This document shows positions 9,693-19,022 of a stretch of 64,000 nucleotides of DNA, in pieces; position 1 is the first letter of the stretch; every line of letters begins with the position of its first letter. The position numbers were made by a program, and so were the translations under genes. A model generated the notes under the pieces. It was not told the origin of the DNA and did no database searches. It worked only from the letters and a program-made list of their open reading frames with translations. Source of the stretch: SIG437 sp045576235 (lineage in GTDB: Bacteria; Bacillota; Clostridia; UBA1381; UBA9506); contig JAZNGA010000033.1 of assembly GCA_045576235.1 (NCBI GenBank), positions 1-64,000 on the forward strand, given 5' to 3'.

Positions 9693-9710
9693 CATTCAGG
9701 CAAATACGCA

Positions 9711-9771
9711 CGCGTCGTGATTTTAATGGGCGGTGCCGCAATAGCGGTTCCCTTAAAATGTGACCGACGCG
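9711..9771 (+). promoter_or_regulatory. Structured 5' leader of rpsB
   Basis: Three nested stems can be drawn: CGCGTCG (9711-9717) with CGACGCG (9765-9771); ATTTTAA-GGG (9720-9730, one bulged T) with CCCTTAAAAT (9750-9759); and GCCGC (9735-9739) with GCGGT (9744-9748) around an AATA loop. Autogenous control by a ribosomal protein is the usual role of such leaders; that role is inferred. Confidence 0.65.
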
Positions 9772-9802
9772 GAGGGTATAAATTTAACCGGAGGTGACTT
9801 TT

Positions 9803-10558
9803 ATGTCAGTAATTTCAATGAAACAATTGCTTGAGGCTGGTGTTCATTTCGGACATCAGACAAGAAGATGGAATCCTAAAATGGCGGAATACATCTTCAC
9901 GGAGAGAAATGGTATCTACATCATCGATCTCCAGAAAACTGTAAAAAAGGTTGAGGAGGCTTATGCATTCATTCGTGACATCGCTCAGGATGGCGGTGAA
10001 GTTCTTTTCGTAGGAACAAAGAAGCAGGCTCAGGACTCAATCAAAGAAGAAGCTCAGAGAGTAGGAATGTATTGGGTTAATGCAAGATGGCTCGGTGGCA
10101 TGCTCACTAACTTCAAAACAATCAAAAAGAGAATCGAAAGACTTGAACAGCTTGCAAAAATGGAAGAAGACGGAACATTTGAGCTCCTTCCTAAAAAAGA
10201 AGTTCTTAACTTGATGAACGAAAGAGAAAAGCTTGAAAAGTTCTTAGGCGGAATCAAAGATATGACTAAGCTTCCTAAGGCTCTCTTCGTTGTTGACCCG
10301 AGAAAAGAAAAGATTGCAATCGCAGAAGCTAAAAAGCTTGGTATCCCGGTTGTAGCTATCGTTGACACAAACTGTGACCCTGAAGAAGTTGATTATGTAA
10401 TTCCGGGTAACGACGATGCAATCCGCGCAGTAAAACTTATTGCCGGCACAATCGCAAACGCAATCATCGAAGGCAGACAGGGAACAGACGCTGTTCCTGC
10501 TTTAGAAGTTGACGGCGCAGATGAAGAAGCAGCTGAAGAAGCAGCTGACAATGAATAA
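9803..10558 (+). CDS. rpsB: 30S ribosomal protein S2
   Basis: Ribosomal protein on the solvent side of the small subunit. 251 residues from the ATG at 9803, which has GGAGGTGA just upstream and gives the usual MSVISMKQLLEAGVHFGH start; the in-frame GTG at 9794 overlaps the ribosome-binding site and is not used. The conserved R-W-N-P-K-M and WLGGMLTNF stretches are present, with an acidic C-terminal tail. It is cotranscribed with tsf, which starts 17 bp later. Confidence 0.98.
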   Translation: MSVISMKQLLEAGVHFGHQTRRWNPKMAEYIFTERNGIYIIDLQKTVKKVEEAYAFIRDIAQDGGEVLFVGTKKQAQDSIKEEAQRVGMYWVNARWLGGMLTNFKTIKKRIERLEQLAKMEEDGTFELLPKKEVLNLMNEREKLEKFLGGIKDMTKLPKALFVVDPRKEKIAIAEAKKLGIPVVAIVDTNCDPEEVDYVIPGNDDAIRAVKLIAGTIANAIIEGRQGTDAVPALEVDGADEEAAEEAADNE

Positions 10559-10575
10559 TTTAGGAGGTAGAGAGA

Positions 10576-11514
10576 ATGGCATTTACAGCAGCTGATGTTA
10601 AAACATTAAGAGAGCGTACAGGTTGCGGCATGATGGATTGCAAAAAAGCACTCACAGAATGCGACGGCGATATGGAAAAAGCTATAGAAATATTAAGAGA
10701 AAAAGGCCTTGCTGCAGCAGCTAAAAAATCTGGCAGAATTGCAGCAGAAGGTGTTGTTGAATCATTTATCAGCGAAGACGGTAAAATCGGTGTTCTTTTA
10801 GAAGTGAACTCAGAAACAGACTTTGTTGCTAAAAACGAAGACTTCAGAACATTCGTTTCTGATGTTGCAGCTCACATTGCTGCAAAAAATCCTTGCTGTG
10901 TTAAAGAGGAAGGCTGTGACGCTTGTCTCTTAGACCAGAAATTCTTCAAGGATGAAACAAAGACAATCGGCGATATGTTAACAGATAAGATCGCAACAAT
11001 CGGCGAAAACATGAACATCCGTAGATTTGAAAGATTTGAAGGTGTTGTTAACGCATATATCCACGGTGGCGGCAGAATTGGTGTTTTAGTTGACTTCAAG
11101 TTAGAAGATGAAGCTAAAGCAGCAGATAGCGCGTTTAAAGAATATGCAAATGACATTGCTATGCAGATTGCAGCAGCCAACCCTTCATTCCTTGATAAAG
11201 ATTCAGTTCCTGCTGAAACAGTTGAAAAGGAAAAGGAAATTCTTATGGCTCAGGCTATCAATGAAGGCAAACCTGCTAACATTGCTGAAAAAATGGTTAA
11301 CGGCAGAATTGCTAAGTATTACAAAGAAGTTTGCTTAGTTGAGCAGCCTTTCATTAAGGATGGCGACAAGACTGTAGCACAGCTCACAAAAGAGATTGCT
11401 CAGGCTATCGGCACAGGCATTGAGATTGTTAAGTTTGCAAGATTTGAAAAAGGCGAAGGTCTTGAAAAGAGAGAAGACGACTTTGCTAACGAAGTTGCAA
11501 GCATGATTAAATAA
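10576..11514 (+). CDS. tsf: Elongation factor Ts
   Basis: Nucleotide exchange factor for EF-Tu. 312 residues with the N-terminal UBA-like domain (RTGCGMMDCKKAL near 14-26), then the EF-Tu contact motif LLEVNSETDFVAKN around 78-91. An unusual feature is a cysteine group (CC..EEGCDAC, about residues 111-121) in the region before LLDQKFF; I would not give it a function. The start is ATG with TAGGAGG. A strong terminator follows. Confidence 0.98.
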   Translation: MAFTAADVKTLRERTGCGMMDCKKALTECDGDMEKAIEILREKGLAAAAKKSGRIAAEGVVESFISEDGKIGVLLEVNSETDFVAKNEDFRTFVSDVAAHIAAKNPCCVKEEGCDACLLDQKFFKDETKTIGDMLTDKIATIGENMNIRRFERFEGVVNAYIHGGGRIGVLVDFKLEDEAKAADSAFKEYANDIAMQIAAANPSFLDKDSVPAETVEKEKEILMAQAINEGKPANIAEKMVNGRIAKYYKEVCLVEQPFIKDGDKTVAQLTKEIAQAIGTGIEIVKFARFEKGEGLEKREDDFANEVASMIK

Positions 11515-11526
11515 TTAAGCTTTAAT

Positions 11527-11567
11527 AAAAAAAGCGGAATGTTCTTTTGAACATTCCGCTTTTTTAT
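11527..11567 (+). terminator. tsf terminator
   Basis: AAAGCGGAATGTTC / GAACATTCCGCTTT stem, 4-nt loop, then T run. Confidence 0.9.
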
Positions 11568-11603
11568 TAGCAAAACTGGCTATTATATTTTAATATTAAA
11601 CAT

Positions 11604-12266
11604 TTATAAAGTTATTATTTTATAATCATTTTCTCTTAAAACATTCAAAAGGTCTTCTGAAGTTTTGATTTCATATGATGTAAGTATGCCTCCTCTTGCA
11701 AGGTCAGGCACCTGATGTGCATCAGAGCCACCGATAGCACGCAAATTGTAAGTCTCTGCCCACGATTTAGCAAAGGAGTTTCTTGAATCATGCCTTGGGT
11801 GAGCGTTGAAAATCTCAATTCCATCAAGAAAATCCGGCGATGTGATTGTCATGCGATTGCGGAAAGGATGAGCCTGATAGATTAAAAGACCGTTTTCGTG
11901 AGCAATTTCCGAAAACTCTTTAATTCCGATATCATATATGTTGGTGTTTTTATTAAGAAATTCTTCGGTTATGCCATAAACAAGGTAATCATTTTTGTTT
12001 TCTGCAAAATTTAATTCAACGCCAAAAATTATATTTATTCTTCCGTTTGCAGCTTCTTTTGCTGCATAGTAGCCCTTAAGTAATTTTTTGATGTCGTCTT
12101 CAATTCCATTTTCGCCCTTGTGTCGCGAACCAAAATGGTCGGTTATGACTAAAGTTTTATATCCTGCTTCAACATATGCATCAACGATGTCTTTTGCCGA
12201 CACTTTGCCGCATTTAACGCTTGACTCTAAGGTGTGACAATGCATTTCAGTTTTTAATTTATGCAT
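11604..12266 (-). CDS. PHP-domain metal-dependent phosphoesterase
   Basis: A 220-residue PHP protein. The ATG at 12266 is chosen because GGAGG lies nine bases upstream and the protein then begins just before the first metal motif EMHCHT; a longer frame from 12296 has no site. Other family residues: ITDHFG, GVELNF, AHPFR and GGSDAH near the C-terminus. Such proteins hydrolyse small phosphate esters; the substrate cannot be told. It lies 71 bp downstream of fucI on the same strand and may be cotranscribed. Confidence 0.8.
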   Translation of the reverse strand: MHKLKTEMHCHTLESSVKCGKVSAKDIVDAYVEAGYKTLVITDHFGSRHKGENGIEDDIKKLLKGYYAAKEAANGRINIIFGVELNFAENKNDYLVYGITEEFLNKNTNIYDIGIKEFSEIAHENGLLIYQAHPFRNRMTITSPDFLDGIEIFNAHPRHDSRNSFAKSWAETYNLRAIGGSDAHQVPDLARGGILTSYEIKTSEDLLNVLRENDYKIITL

Positions 12267-12294
12267 AAAATAAGCCTCCAAATATAAGTAAAGC

Positions 12295-12326
12295 AAAGGC
12301 TATAGCAAAATATTACTATAGCCTTT
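12295..12326. terminator. Hairpin between fucI and the PHP gene
   Basis: AAAGGCTATAG / CTATAGCCTTT with a 10-nt loop. The T run lies on the plus-strand side, so as a minus-strand terminator it is imperfect and could be partly read through. Confidence 0.5.
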
Positions 12327-12336
12327 TTTAGCAAAA

Positions 12337-14136
12337 TTATTTACCAAACTGTGGACCGTAAGCTGCGCAAGCTCTGTAGTCAGCGCCTTCTTTGTCCATG
12401 CCAAATGCATTCCATGCAGCAGGTCTGAAGATTTGTTCTTCAGGAACATTATGCATACATACAGGAATTCTGAGCATTGAACACATTGTGATAAGGTCAG
12501 CGCCTATGTGGCCATAGCTGATAGCACCGTGGTTAGCACCCCAGTTATTCATAACATCATAAGCTGTCTTGAAAGCACCTTCGCCTGTGCATCTTGGAGT
12601 GAACCATGTGCAAGGCCATGTCGGATTAGTTCTTTCCATAAGTGTGTCAGAAACTTCATCAGGAAGGTGAACTGTCCAGCCTTCTGCAATCTGAAGAACA
12701 GGACCAAGACCTTTAACTAAGTTAAGTCTTATCATTGTAACAGGCATCTCGGCACGGGTTGTAAAGTGACTTGAGAAACCACCACCACGGAAATTATCAA
12801 AGCCTGCTTCGCACCAAACAGTTGCATCTGTCATCTTCTTAATGTCTTCATCAGTAACTTCCCACCATCTTTTCATGATAGCGTTTCCGTTTTCGTCTTT
12901 ACATTCACCACAAGCATCCAAACAAGCAGCACCAGAGTTGAGAAGATGAATAATACCGCCGTTTTCTTTAGCTTTGCCTTCTAAATCATAGCCAGTAACA
13001 CGCTTTGTTGCTTCAGGTGACCAATAGGTTCTGACATCAGCAAAAATCTGTGCGCGGTGTGTGAGCAGACGCATAAAGAGCATTCCAAGACCGTTTAAAA
13101 TATCATTTTCTGTTGCAAGTGTATATGGCTCGCGAGCGCCTTCGTAGTCAAATGTTGAGCTTAAAAGTGCTTCAGGATAGTCACAGTTCGGCCAGTGGTC
13201 TGTCCACTGTCTCTGTCCCTGGAAGCCACCTACAATAGCGTTGTGACCAACTTTTTCTTCCTCAAAAGCATCAGGAAGATTTTTGTTTCCTGCCATAAGG
13301 TCTTTGATGATACAATACATTTTAACAGTGAATTCCCACTGTTTTTCCTTTTGTTCATCGCTGAATTTATATTCATCAGGATTGTCATCGCGGCCCATTT
13401 TGCAATGTTCTTTTGTCCATGCCAAAGCCTTCTGATATTCTTCCTCATTATAAATTCCTTCTTCCATTCGGCGAAGGATTTCAACCTCATCAACTGATTC
13501 AACTCTCATGCCAAAATATGATTCCATGAAATCCTGGTCCATGATTGAACCACCGATTCCCATGCACTGAGAACCAATCTGAAGATATGATTTACCTCTC
13601 ATTGTTGCAACTGCAACAGCGGCGCGTCCAAATCTCAATAATTTTTCTTTGACATCCTCAGGAATGATTGAAACCTGATCGCGGTCCTGAACCTCATGAC
13701 CGTAAATGCCGAAAGCAGGTAAGCCTTTTTGCGCATGAGATGCTAAAACTGCTGCTAAATAAACAGCTCCGGGGCGCTCTGTTCCGTTAAATCCCCAAAC
13801 ACCTTTGATTGTTGTGGGATCCATGTCCATTGTCTCTGAACCATAGCACCAACACGGTGTTACAGAAAGGGTGATGGAAACGCCTTCCTTTTTAAATTTA
13901 TCAGCGCAAGCTGCTGCTTCAGGGACACGACCAATGCTTGTGTCAGGTAAAACAACTTTAACAGGGTCACCATTTGAATAGAAAAGATTTTCTTCAAAAA
14001 GTTTTTTAGCAGCCAATGCGAGCTCCATTGTCTGACCTTCAAGACTTTCACGAAGCTTCATAGGACCTCTTCGTCCGTCAATAATAGGACGAATTCCGAT
14101 TACCGGATAATCTCCAACATATCTTTTTTCTGCCAT
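12337..14136 (-). CDS. fucI: L-fucose isomerase
   Basis: Converts L-fucose to L-fuculose (also acts on D-arabinose), a Mn2+-dependent cytoplasmic enzyme. 599 residues, close to the usual length of about 590. The start PVIGIRPIIDGRRGPMKLRE and the stretch GKSYLQIGSQCMGIGGSI are typical, and the metal-site region ATENDILNGL and a late histidine (GHIGADL) are present. Start ATG with GGAGG nearby. No fuculokinase, aldolase or transporter is nearby; only the divergent AraC regulator suggests control by sugar. Confidence 0.95.
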   Translation of the reverse strand: MAEKRYVGDYPVIGIRPIIDGRRGPMKLRESLEGQTMELALAAKKLFEENLFYSNGDPVKVVLPDTSIGRVPEAAACADKFKKEGVSITLSVTPCWCYGSETMDMDPTTIKGVWGFNGTERPGAVYLAAVLASHAQKGLPAFGIYGHEVQDRDQVSIIPEDVKEKLLRFGRAAVAVATMRGKSYLQIGSQCMGIGGSIMDQDFMESYFGMRVESVDEVEILRRMEEGIYNEEEYQKALAWTKEHCKMGRDDNPDEYKFSDEQKEKQWEFTVKMYCIIKDLMAGNKNLPDAFEEEKVGHNAIVGGFQGQRQWTDHWPNCDYPEALLSSTFDYEGAREPYTLATENDILNGLGMLFMRLLTHRAQIFADVRTYWSPEATKRVTGYDLEGKAKENGGIIHLLNSGAACLDACGECKDENGNAIMKRWWEVTDEDIKKMTDATVWCEAGFDNFRGGGFSSHFTTRAEMPVTMIRLNLVKGLGPVLQIAEGWTVHLPDEVSDTLMERTNPTWPCTWFTPRCTGEGAFKTAYDVMNNWGANHGAISYGHIGADLITMCSMLRIPVCMHNVPEEQIFRPAAWNAFGMDKEGADYRACAAYGPQFGK

Positions 14137-14168
14137 TATTTTTCCTCCTTGTTTTATATTATTTGTTT

Positions 14169-14231
14169 ATTATATCCTTTTTATAAAATATTAATGTATT
14201 TGAAAATCATTTTCATTGACTTTGCAAATAC
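14169..14231. promoter_or_regulatory. fucI/araC control region with inverted repeat
   Basis: On the minus strand a TATAAT (14169-14174) has no good -35 box, as expected for an activator-dependent fucI promoter. GTATTTG (14196-14202) and CAAATAC (14225-14231) form an inverted repeat that could bind the AraC protein. The operator assignment is inference. Confidence 0.45.
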
Positions 14232-14244
14232 TATTTTATATAAT
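14216..14244 (+). promoter_or_regulatory. Promoter of the AraC regulator
   Basis: TTGACT (14216-14221), 17-bp spacer, TATAAT (14239-14244). The right half of the inverted repeat lies between the two boxes, so the regulator may control itself. Confidence 0.7.
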
Positions 14245-14324
14245 TAATTATATAATTGAATATCAATTTTGTAAATGCTGAAAATATGCAAAAATCTTTT
14301 AGAAATTGATTTGGTGGTGTTAGT

Positions 14325-15047
14325 GTGGAGAGATATGTGAGCCTATTTGTTTTTGACCGTGCAGTTGTCAACGGAGCGTGGGAGCTTGACAAAAACAGAA
14401 TTGTAAACAGGCTATATTATGTTAATGATGGATATGCCAAAGTGCATAGTGCTTCAAAAGAATATGAGCTAAAAGCAGGCTATTTATATCTTTTTCCGCA
14501 GTGCAGTGACTTGAAAACCATTGAATCAAAAAATTTTGACCACACATATTTTGACTTTATGAGTCCTTATGTGATTGACGACAAGGCGTTTATTGAAATC
14601 AAGGTGACTGACTCATTTCTCACAAATATAATCAATAGTTTAAATCTTATTGTCGATAAAAAAGATAAATATAAAGAAACTGCATATTTTCTTCTTGAAG
14701 GCCTTTTTGATTATATTAAAAAGACACATGGAATTCCTCTTGCCAAAAATGATTTTGTTTCTAAGGCTGTCAAATTAATTCACAAATCACCAAACGATTT
14801 TAATGTTAAAGCTTTAGCAGAATTTCTGAATGTCAATGAACATCATTTTATAAGAACTTTTAAAAGAACAATGGGCGTAACCCCAATGAATTATATTCGC
14901 TCCTGCAGATTATCAACGGCTCTTTCGTGTCTGAAAAAGGGAATGAGCGTCAGAGAAGTCAGCGAGGAATGTGGATATCTTTCACCTTCGGCTTTCACTA
15001 CTGCATTCAAGAGGGAATATGGTTATTCGCCAAAAAATATAAAATGA
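14325..15047 (+). CDS. AraC-family transcriptional regulator
   Basis: 240 residues from a GTG start. The first 140 or so form a cupin-like sensor (YELKAGYLYLFPQ); the last 100 carry two helix-turn-helix motifs, VKALAEFLNVNEHHFIRTFKR and VREVSEECGYLSPSAFTTAFKR, ending in the usual GYSPKNIK. Being divergent from fucI, with a poor -35 at fucI, it is probably its activator, with fucose or a related sugar as likely signal (inferred). Confidence 0.9.
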   Translation: MERYVSLFVFDRAVVNGAWELDKNRIVNRLYYVNDGYAKVHSASKEYELKAGYLYLFPQCSDLKTIESKNFDHTYFDFMSPYVIDDKAFIEIKVTDSFLTNIINSLNLIVDKKDKYKETAYFLLEGLFDYIKKTHGIPLAKNDFVSKAVKLIHKSPNDFNVKALAEFLNVNEHHFIRTFKRTMGVTPMNYIRSCRLSTALSCLKKGMSVREVSEECGYLSPSAFTTAFKREYGYSPKNIK

Positions 15048-15136
15048 TTTTTTTGAATAATTTTTTGCTCCGCGGTAAAAATATTTATGTGTTTCAAAAG
15101 AAACATGATAAATATCCAATATTGGGAGGACTATAA

Positions 15137-15262
15137 ATGTCAAACAACAATCAAAAAAACAACAACCAGAACAATCAGCAGAATAATCAGCAGAACAACA
15201 ATAATCAGCAGAATAAACAAAACCAGAATAATCTTGGTAACAAAAAAGACAACAACAGATAG
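15137..15262 (+). CDS. Asn/Gln-rich 41-residue peptide
   Basis: ATG with GGGAGGA upstream opens a 42-codon frame of almost only Asn and Gln (MSNNNQKNNNQ..., ending GNKKDNNR), followed eight bases later by a strong terminator. The ribosome-binding site and terminator support a real short gene. The composition predicts a disordered, possibly self-associating peptide. I do not know its function. Confidence 0.7.
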   Translation: MSNNNQKNNNQNNQQNNQQNNNNQQNKQNQNNLGNKKDNNR

Positions 15263-15270
15263 TTTTAAAA

Positions 15271-15310
15271 AAAGATGCGGCATTCTTTAGAGGATGTCGC
15301 ATCTTTTTTT
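15271..15310 (+). terminator. Terminator after the Asn/Gln peptide
   Basis: GATGCGGCATTC / GGATGTCGCATC stem (with G-T pairs) then seven T residues. Confidence 0.85.
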
Positions 15311-15332
15311 GTTTTTGATAATTTAAATTTTA

Positions 15333-15361
15333 TTGACGAAATCGACATATGGTGGTATGAT
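15333..15361 (+). promoter_or_regulatory. Promoter of the flavodoxin gene
   Basis: TTGACG (15333-15338), 17-bp spacer, TATGAT (15356-15361). Confidence 0.7.
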
Positions 15362-15432
15362 ATGTTTTGTAATTTTTAGTCTTAAAAACAAATAAAATAT
15401 TAATATCATTAAAAATTTTTGAGGAGATTAAA

Positions 15433-15969
15433 ATGAAAACAATTGTGATTTATAAATCAAAATATGGTTCAACCAAGCAATATGCCGAGTGGATTGGAGA
15501 GGAATTAAATTGCGAGGTTAAAGATGCTAAAAGGGTTAAAGCAGATGATTTAAAAGACTATGAAACAATCATTTACGGCGGAGGTCTTTATGCTGAAGTC
15601 ATCAGCGGAGCCAGTCTGATAACAAAAAATTTTGATAAGCTTTGCGGGAAAAAACTAATTGTTTTTTCAACAGGCATAACCCCGCTTGATTGCCGTGATT
15701 ATTATGACAAGCTTGTGATTGAGAAAAACTTCAGTCCTCATATGCTTGAAAAAATTAAGGTTTTTAATTTTTTAGGGAAGATGGTTTTAGACGAGCTTTC
15801 TTTACCTCATAAAACTGCAATAAAAGCGCTTAAAAAGCTGATGTCGTCAAAAGAAAATCCAACGGAAATGGAAAAGCTTTTGATTGAACTTTGTGATGCA
15901 GACGGAGATTTTACAGATAAAAATGCAATTAATGAACTTGTATGTTATGCTAAAAAAATTTTTAAGTGA
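15433..15969 (+). CDS. Flavodoxin-domain protein
   Basis: 178 residues with the FMN phosphate-binding loop SKYGSTKQYAEWI at 9-21 and a second flavin-loop segment YGGGLYAEVISG. It resembles the flavodoxin/HemG-like group (cytoplasmic electron transfer) rather than short classical flavodoxins. ATG with GAGGAG upstream, its own promoter, no cotranscribed partner. The substrate or redox partner is unknown. Confidence 0.8.
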   Translation: MKTIVIYKSKYGSTKQYAEWIGEELNCEVKDAKRVKADDLKDYETIIYGGGLYAEVISGASLITKNFDKLCGKKLIVFSTGITPLDCRDYYDKLVIEKNFSPHMLEKIKVFNFLGKMVLDELSLPHKTAIKALKKLMSSKENPTEMEKLLIELCDADGDFTDKNAINELVCYAKKIFK

Positions 15970-15977
15970 GTTAAAAT

Positions 15978-16006
15978 TTGACTGTTTGCAAAATTTGTGG
16001 TAAAAT
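15978..16006 (+). promoter_or_regulatory. typA promoter
   Basis: TTGACT (15978-15983), 17-bp spacer, TAAAAT (16001-16006), between the flavodoxin gene and typA. Confidence 0.75.
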
Positions 16007-16054
16007 ATATATTTAATGAATTTTATACATAATTGGAAGGAAAAGATGGTTTAA

Positions 16055-17875
16055 ATGGCAGAAAACATAAGAAACATTGCAATTATCGCTCATGTTGACC
16101 ACGGCAAGACAACGCTTGTTGATGGTTTGCTTAAAAACAGCGGTATATATCGTGAAAACGAACAAGCCCCTGACAGAGTTATGGATTCAAATGATTTGGA
16201 AAAAGAACGCGGTATAACAATTTTATCAAAAAATACTGCAGTTTTATATAATGGTGTGAAAATTAATATAGTTGACACTCCAGGGCATGCAGATTTTGGT
16301 GGAGAGGTTGAGCGTGTTCTTGGTATGGTTGAAGGCGTTTTGCTTGTTGTTGACGCATTTGAAGGCGCAATGCCGCAGACAAGATTTGTTCTTAAAAAAG
16401 CGCTTGAATATGACCTTAAACCGATAGTTGTTGTCAACAAAGTGGACAGACCTCAGGCAAGATGCGAGGCTGTTATTGATGAAGTCCTTGATTTATTCAT
16501 TGAGCTTGGTGCAACGGATGAGCAAGCATATTTTCCTGTTGTCTATGCATCAGCAAAACAAGGTCTGTCAGGCTATAGTGAGCAAGAATTAGAGCCGAAT
16601 ATGACAGCGATTTTTGACACAATAATAAAACATGTTCCTGCTCCTTTGGGTGAAGCGAAAGAGCCGTTTCGAATGCTCATTTCAAACATTGATTATGATG
16701 AATATGTCGGAAGAATTGCAGTCGGAAAAATTGACCGTGGCGAGCTTAATTATGGACAGAATGTTTCGCTTTGCCGTGCTGATGGCGAAGTGAAAAATGT
16801 TAAGGTTGGCAGGGTTTACACTTTTGATGGTCTGAAAAGAATTGAAACGCAGAAAGCCTCAGCAGGTGACATAATCTGTGTTTCAGGCTTAGGTGATGTT
16901 AATATCGGCGAAACTCTTTGTGACACACAGAAAATTGAGCCACTTCCCGTTATTGAAGTTGATGAGCCGACTATTTCGATGAATTTCATGGTTAACAACA
17001 GCCCGTTTGCAGGACAAGAGGGTGACTTTGTGACGAGCAGACACCTTCGCGAACGATTGTTTAAAGAGCTTGAAACAAATGTTAGTTTGAAGGTTGAAGA
17101 AACCGACAGTGCTGATTGTTTTAAGGTTTCGGGAAGAGGAGAGCTTCATCTTTCGATTCTGATTGAGACGATGAGAAGACAAGGCTATGAATTTCAGGTT
17201 TCGCGTCCTGAAGTTATTTTAAAAAAGATAGATGGAAAGATTTTTGAGCCGATAGAGGAATTAATCATAGATGTTCCTGAAGAATTTTCGGGAGCCGTGA
17301 TTGAAAAGCTGGGTTCAAGAAAAGCCGAAATGACTAATATGCAGCCAAATGACACGGGCTATATGAGAATTAGTTTTCTGATTCCGTCAAGAGGTTTGAT
17401 TGGTTATAGGAGTGAATTTTTAACGGACACAAAAGGGAATGGCGTTATGAACACTGTTTTAGACGGATTCGGTGAATACAGGGGAGATTTTGAAAGCCGT
17501 GAGCGTGGTTCTATGATTGCGTGGGAAACAGGGGAAAGCGTGACTTATGGTCTTGCTAACGCCCAGGAAAGGGGAAGGCTGTTTATAGGTCCCGGCTTTA
17601 ATGTCTATGAAGGAATGATTGTCGGAGAAAATGCTAAAGATGAGGACATCACAGTTAATGTCTGCAAGAAGAAGCATGTTACAAATATGCGTGCATCGGG
17701 AAGTGATGACACAATCAAGCTGACTCCGCCTTTAAATTTAAGTCTGGAACAGTGTCTTGAGTTTATAGCCGACGATGAGCTTGTCGAAGTGACTCCTGAA
17801 AGCATTCGTTTAAGAAAGAAAATTCTCACAAAATCGGAAAGAGATAAACTCGCAGGCAGAAATAAGAAACAGTAA
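16055..17875 (+). CDS. typA: Ribosome-associated GTPase TypA/BipA
   Basis: Translational GTPase that binds 70S ribosomes and helps assembly of the large subunit under stress. 606 residues: G1 AHVDHGKTT at 10-18, switch region RGITI, G3 DTPGHADFGGEVERV, G4 NKVD, then EF-G-like domains and the BipA C-terminal domain (IPSRGLIGYRSEFLTDT). Full length. GGAAGG precedes the ATG. dgt begins 26 bp downstream on the same strand. Confidence 0.98.
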   Translation: MAENIRNIAIIAHVDHGKTTLVDGLLKNSGIYRENEQAPDRVMDSNDLEKERGITILSKNTAVLYNGVKINIVDTPGHADFGGEVERVLGMVEGVLLVVDAFEGAMPQTRFVLKKALEYDLKPIVVVNKVDRPQARCEAVIDEVLDLFIELGATDEQAYFPVVYASAKQGLSGYSEQELEPNMTAIFDTIIKHVPAPLGEAKEPFRMLISNIDYDEYVGRIAVGKIDRGELNYGQNVSLCRADGEVKNVKVGRVYTFDGLKRIETQKASAGDIICVSGLGDVNIGETLCDTQKIEPLPVIEVDEPTISMNFMVNNSPFAGQEGDFVTSRHLRERLFKELETNVSLKVEETDSADCFKVSGRGELHLSILIETMRRQGYEFQVSRPEVILKKIDGKIFEPIEELIIDVPEEFSGAVIEKLGSRKAEMTNMQPNDTGYMRISFLIPSRGLIGYRSEFLTDTKGNGVMNTVLDGFGEYRGDFESRERGSMIAWETGESVTYGLANAQERGRLFIGPGFNVYEGMIVGENAKDEDITVNVCKKKHVTNMRASGSDDTIKLTPPLNLSLEQCLEFIADDELVEVTPESIRLRKKILTKSERDKLAGRNKKQ

Positions 17876-17901
17876 TTTTTGTTATAAGGGTGTGTGATAT
17901 T

Positions 17902-18903
17902 ATGAATTTGCGTCAGCAATATGAACTTGATGAAGTCAGTAAATTGTCTCAATATGCCAAACTATCAAAAGAAACAAAAGGAAGGCTCAAAACAATTGAA
18001 GAATGTCCCGTGAGAACAGTTTATCAACGAGACAGAGACAGAATTATTCACGCAAAATCATTCAGACGATTGATGCATAAAACTCAGGTTTTCCTTTCGC
18101 CCGAAGGAGACCACTACAGAACAAGACTGACGCACACTTTAGAAGTTTCCCAGATTGCAAGAACAATTGCCCGCGCACTTAATTTAAATGAAGATTTAAC
18201 GGAGGCTATTGCTTTAGGTCACGATCTTGGCCACACACCATTTGGTCACTCAGGAGAAAAGCTATTAAATTCGATTTGTAAAAAAGGCTTCAGACACTTC
18301 GAGCAGAGCCTTAGAGTTGTTGATGTTTTAGAGGGTGGAACAGGATTAAATCTCACATATGAGGTGCGTGACGGAATAAAAAACCACGCCGGTGATGATG
18401 AAGCGGAAACATTAGAAGGAAAAATAATCAAGCTTGCTGACAGAATTGCATACATAAATCATGACATAGATGATGCCGTCAGGGGTGGAGTTATTTCAAG
18501 GGACGATGTTCCCAGACATCTTTTGGAAATTCTCGGATATTCACACGGAGAAAGGATACAGAATCTGATTTGTGATGTCATAGCAAACAGTAAGGACAAG
18601 CCTGATATAAAGATGTCTGATGAAATAGCTGATGCCATGCAGAAATTAAGAGATTTTATGTTTGAAAATGTATATGCAAACACAGCCGCTCAACTGGAAG
18701 ATGAAAAAGCAAAGGGAATTTTAACCTCTCTTTTTGAACTTTTTCACAAATTTCCTGAAAAGCTTCCTGATAACAGCCGAAAAATGCTCGTGACAACAGA
18801 TAAAGAGCAGGTTATTTGCGATTATATAGCGGGAATGACAGATAATTTTGCGATTGAAAAATTTAATGAATTCTTTATTCCGAGAAGCTGGAGCATAAAA
18901 TAA
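17902..18903 (+). CDS. dgt: dGTP triphosphohydrolase-like HD protein
   Basis: Removes triphosphate from deoxynucleotides such as dGTP. 333 residues from the ATG at 17902 (AAGGGTG upstream; a GTG at 17890 is a weaker alternative). HD metal site: RLTHTLEVSQIAR, then GHDLGHTPFGHSGE, and later a DRIAYINHDIDD helix. It stands directly ahead of dnaG and rpoD, a common clostridial order. A second, more diverged family member lies at 45953-47149. Confidence 0.93.
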   Translation: MNLRQQYELDEVSKLSQYAKLSKETKGRLKTIEECPVRTVYQRDRDRIIHAKSFRRLMHKTQVFLSPEGDHYRTRLTHTLEVSQIARTIARALNLNEDLTEAIALGHDLGHTPFGHSGEKLLNSICKKGFRHFEQSLRVVDVLEGGTGLNLTYEVRDGIKNHAGDDEAETLEGKIIKLADRIAYINHDIDDAVRGGVISRDDVPRHLLEILGYSHGERIQNLICDVIANSKDKPDIKMSDEIADAMQKLRDFMFENVYANTAAQLEDEKAKGILTSLFELFHKFPEKLPDNSRKMLVTTDKEQVICDYIAGMTDNFAIEKFNEFFIPRSWSIK

Positions 18904-19022
18904 GTGAATAATTTGTTTTAATATGGCTGATAATATAAATTATTTGAAAATATTAAAGCTTTAAAAAGGATATTAGTGTTTTTTGACGAAAAAATATATG
19001 TAAACAGATTTGAGGTGAAATT

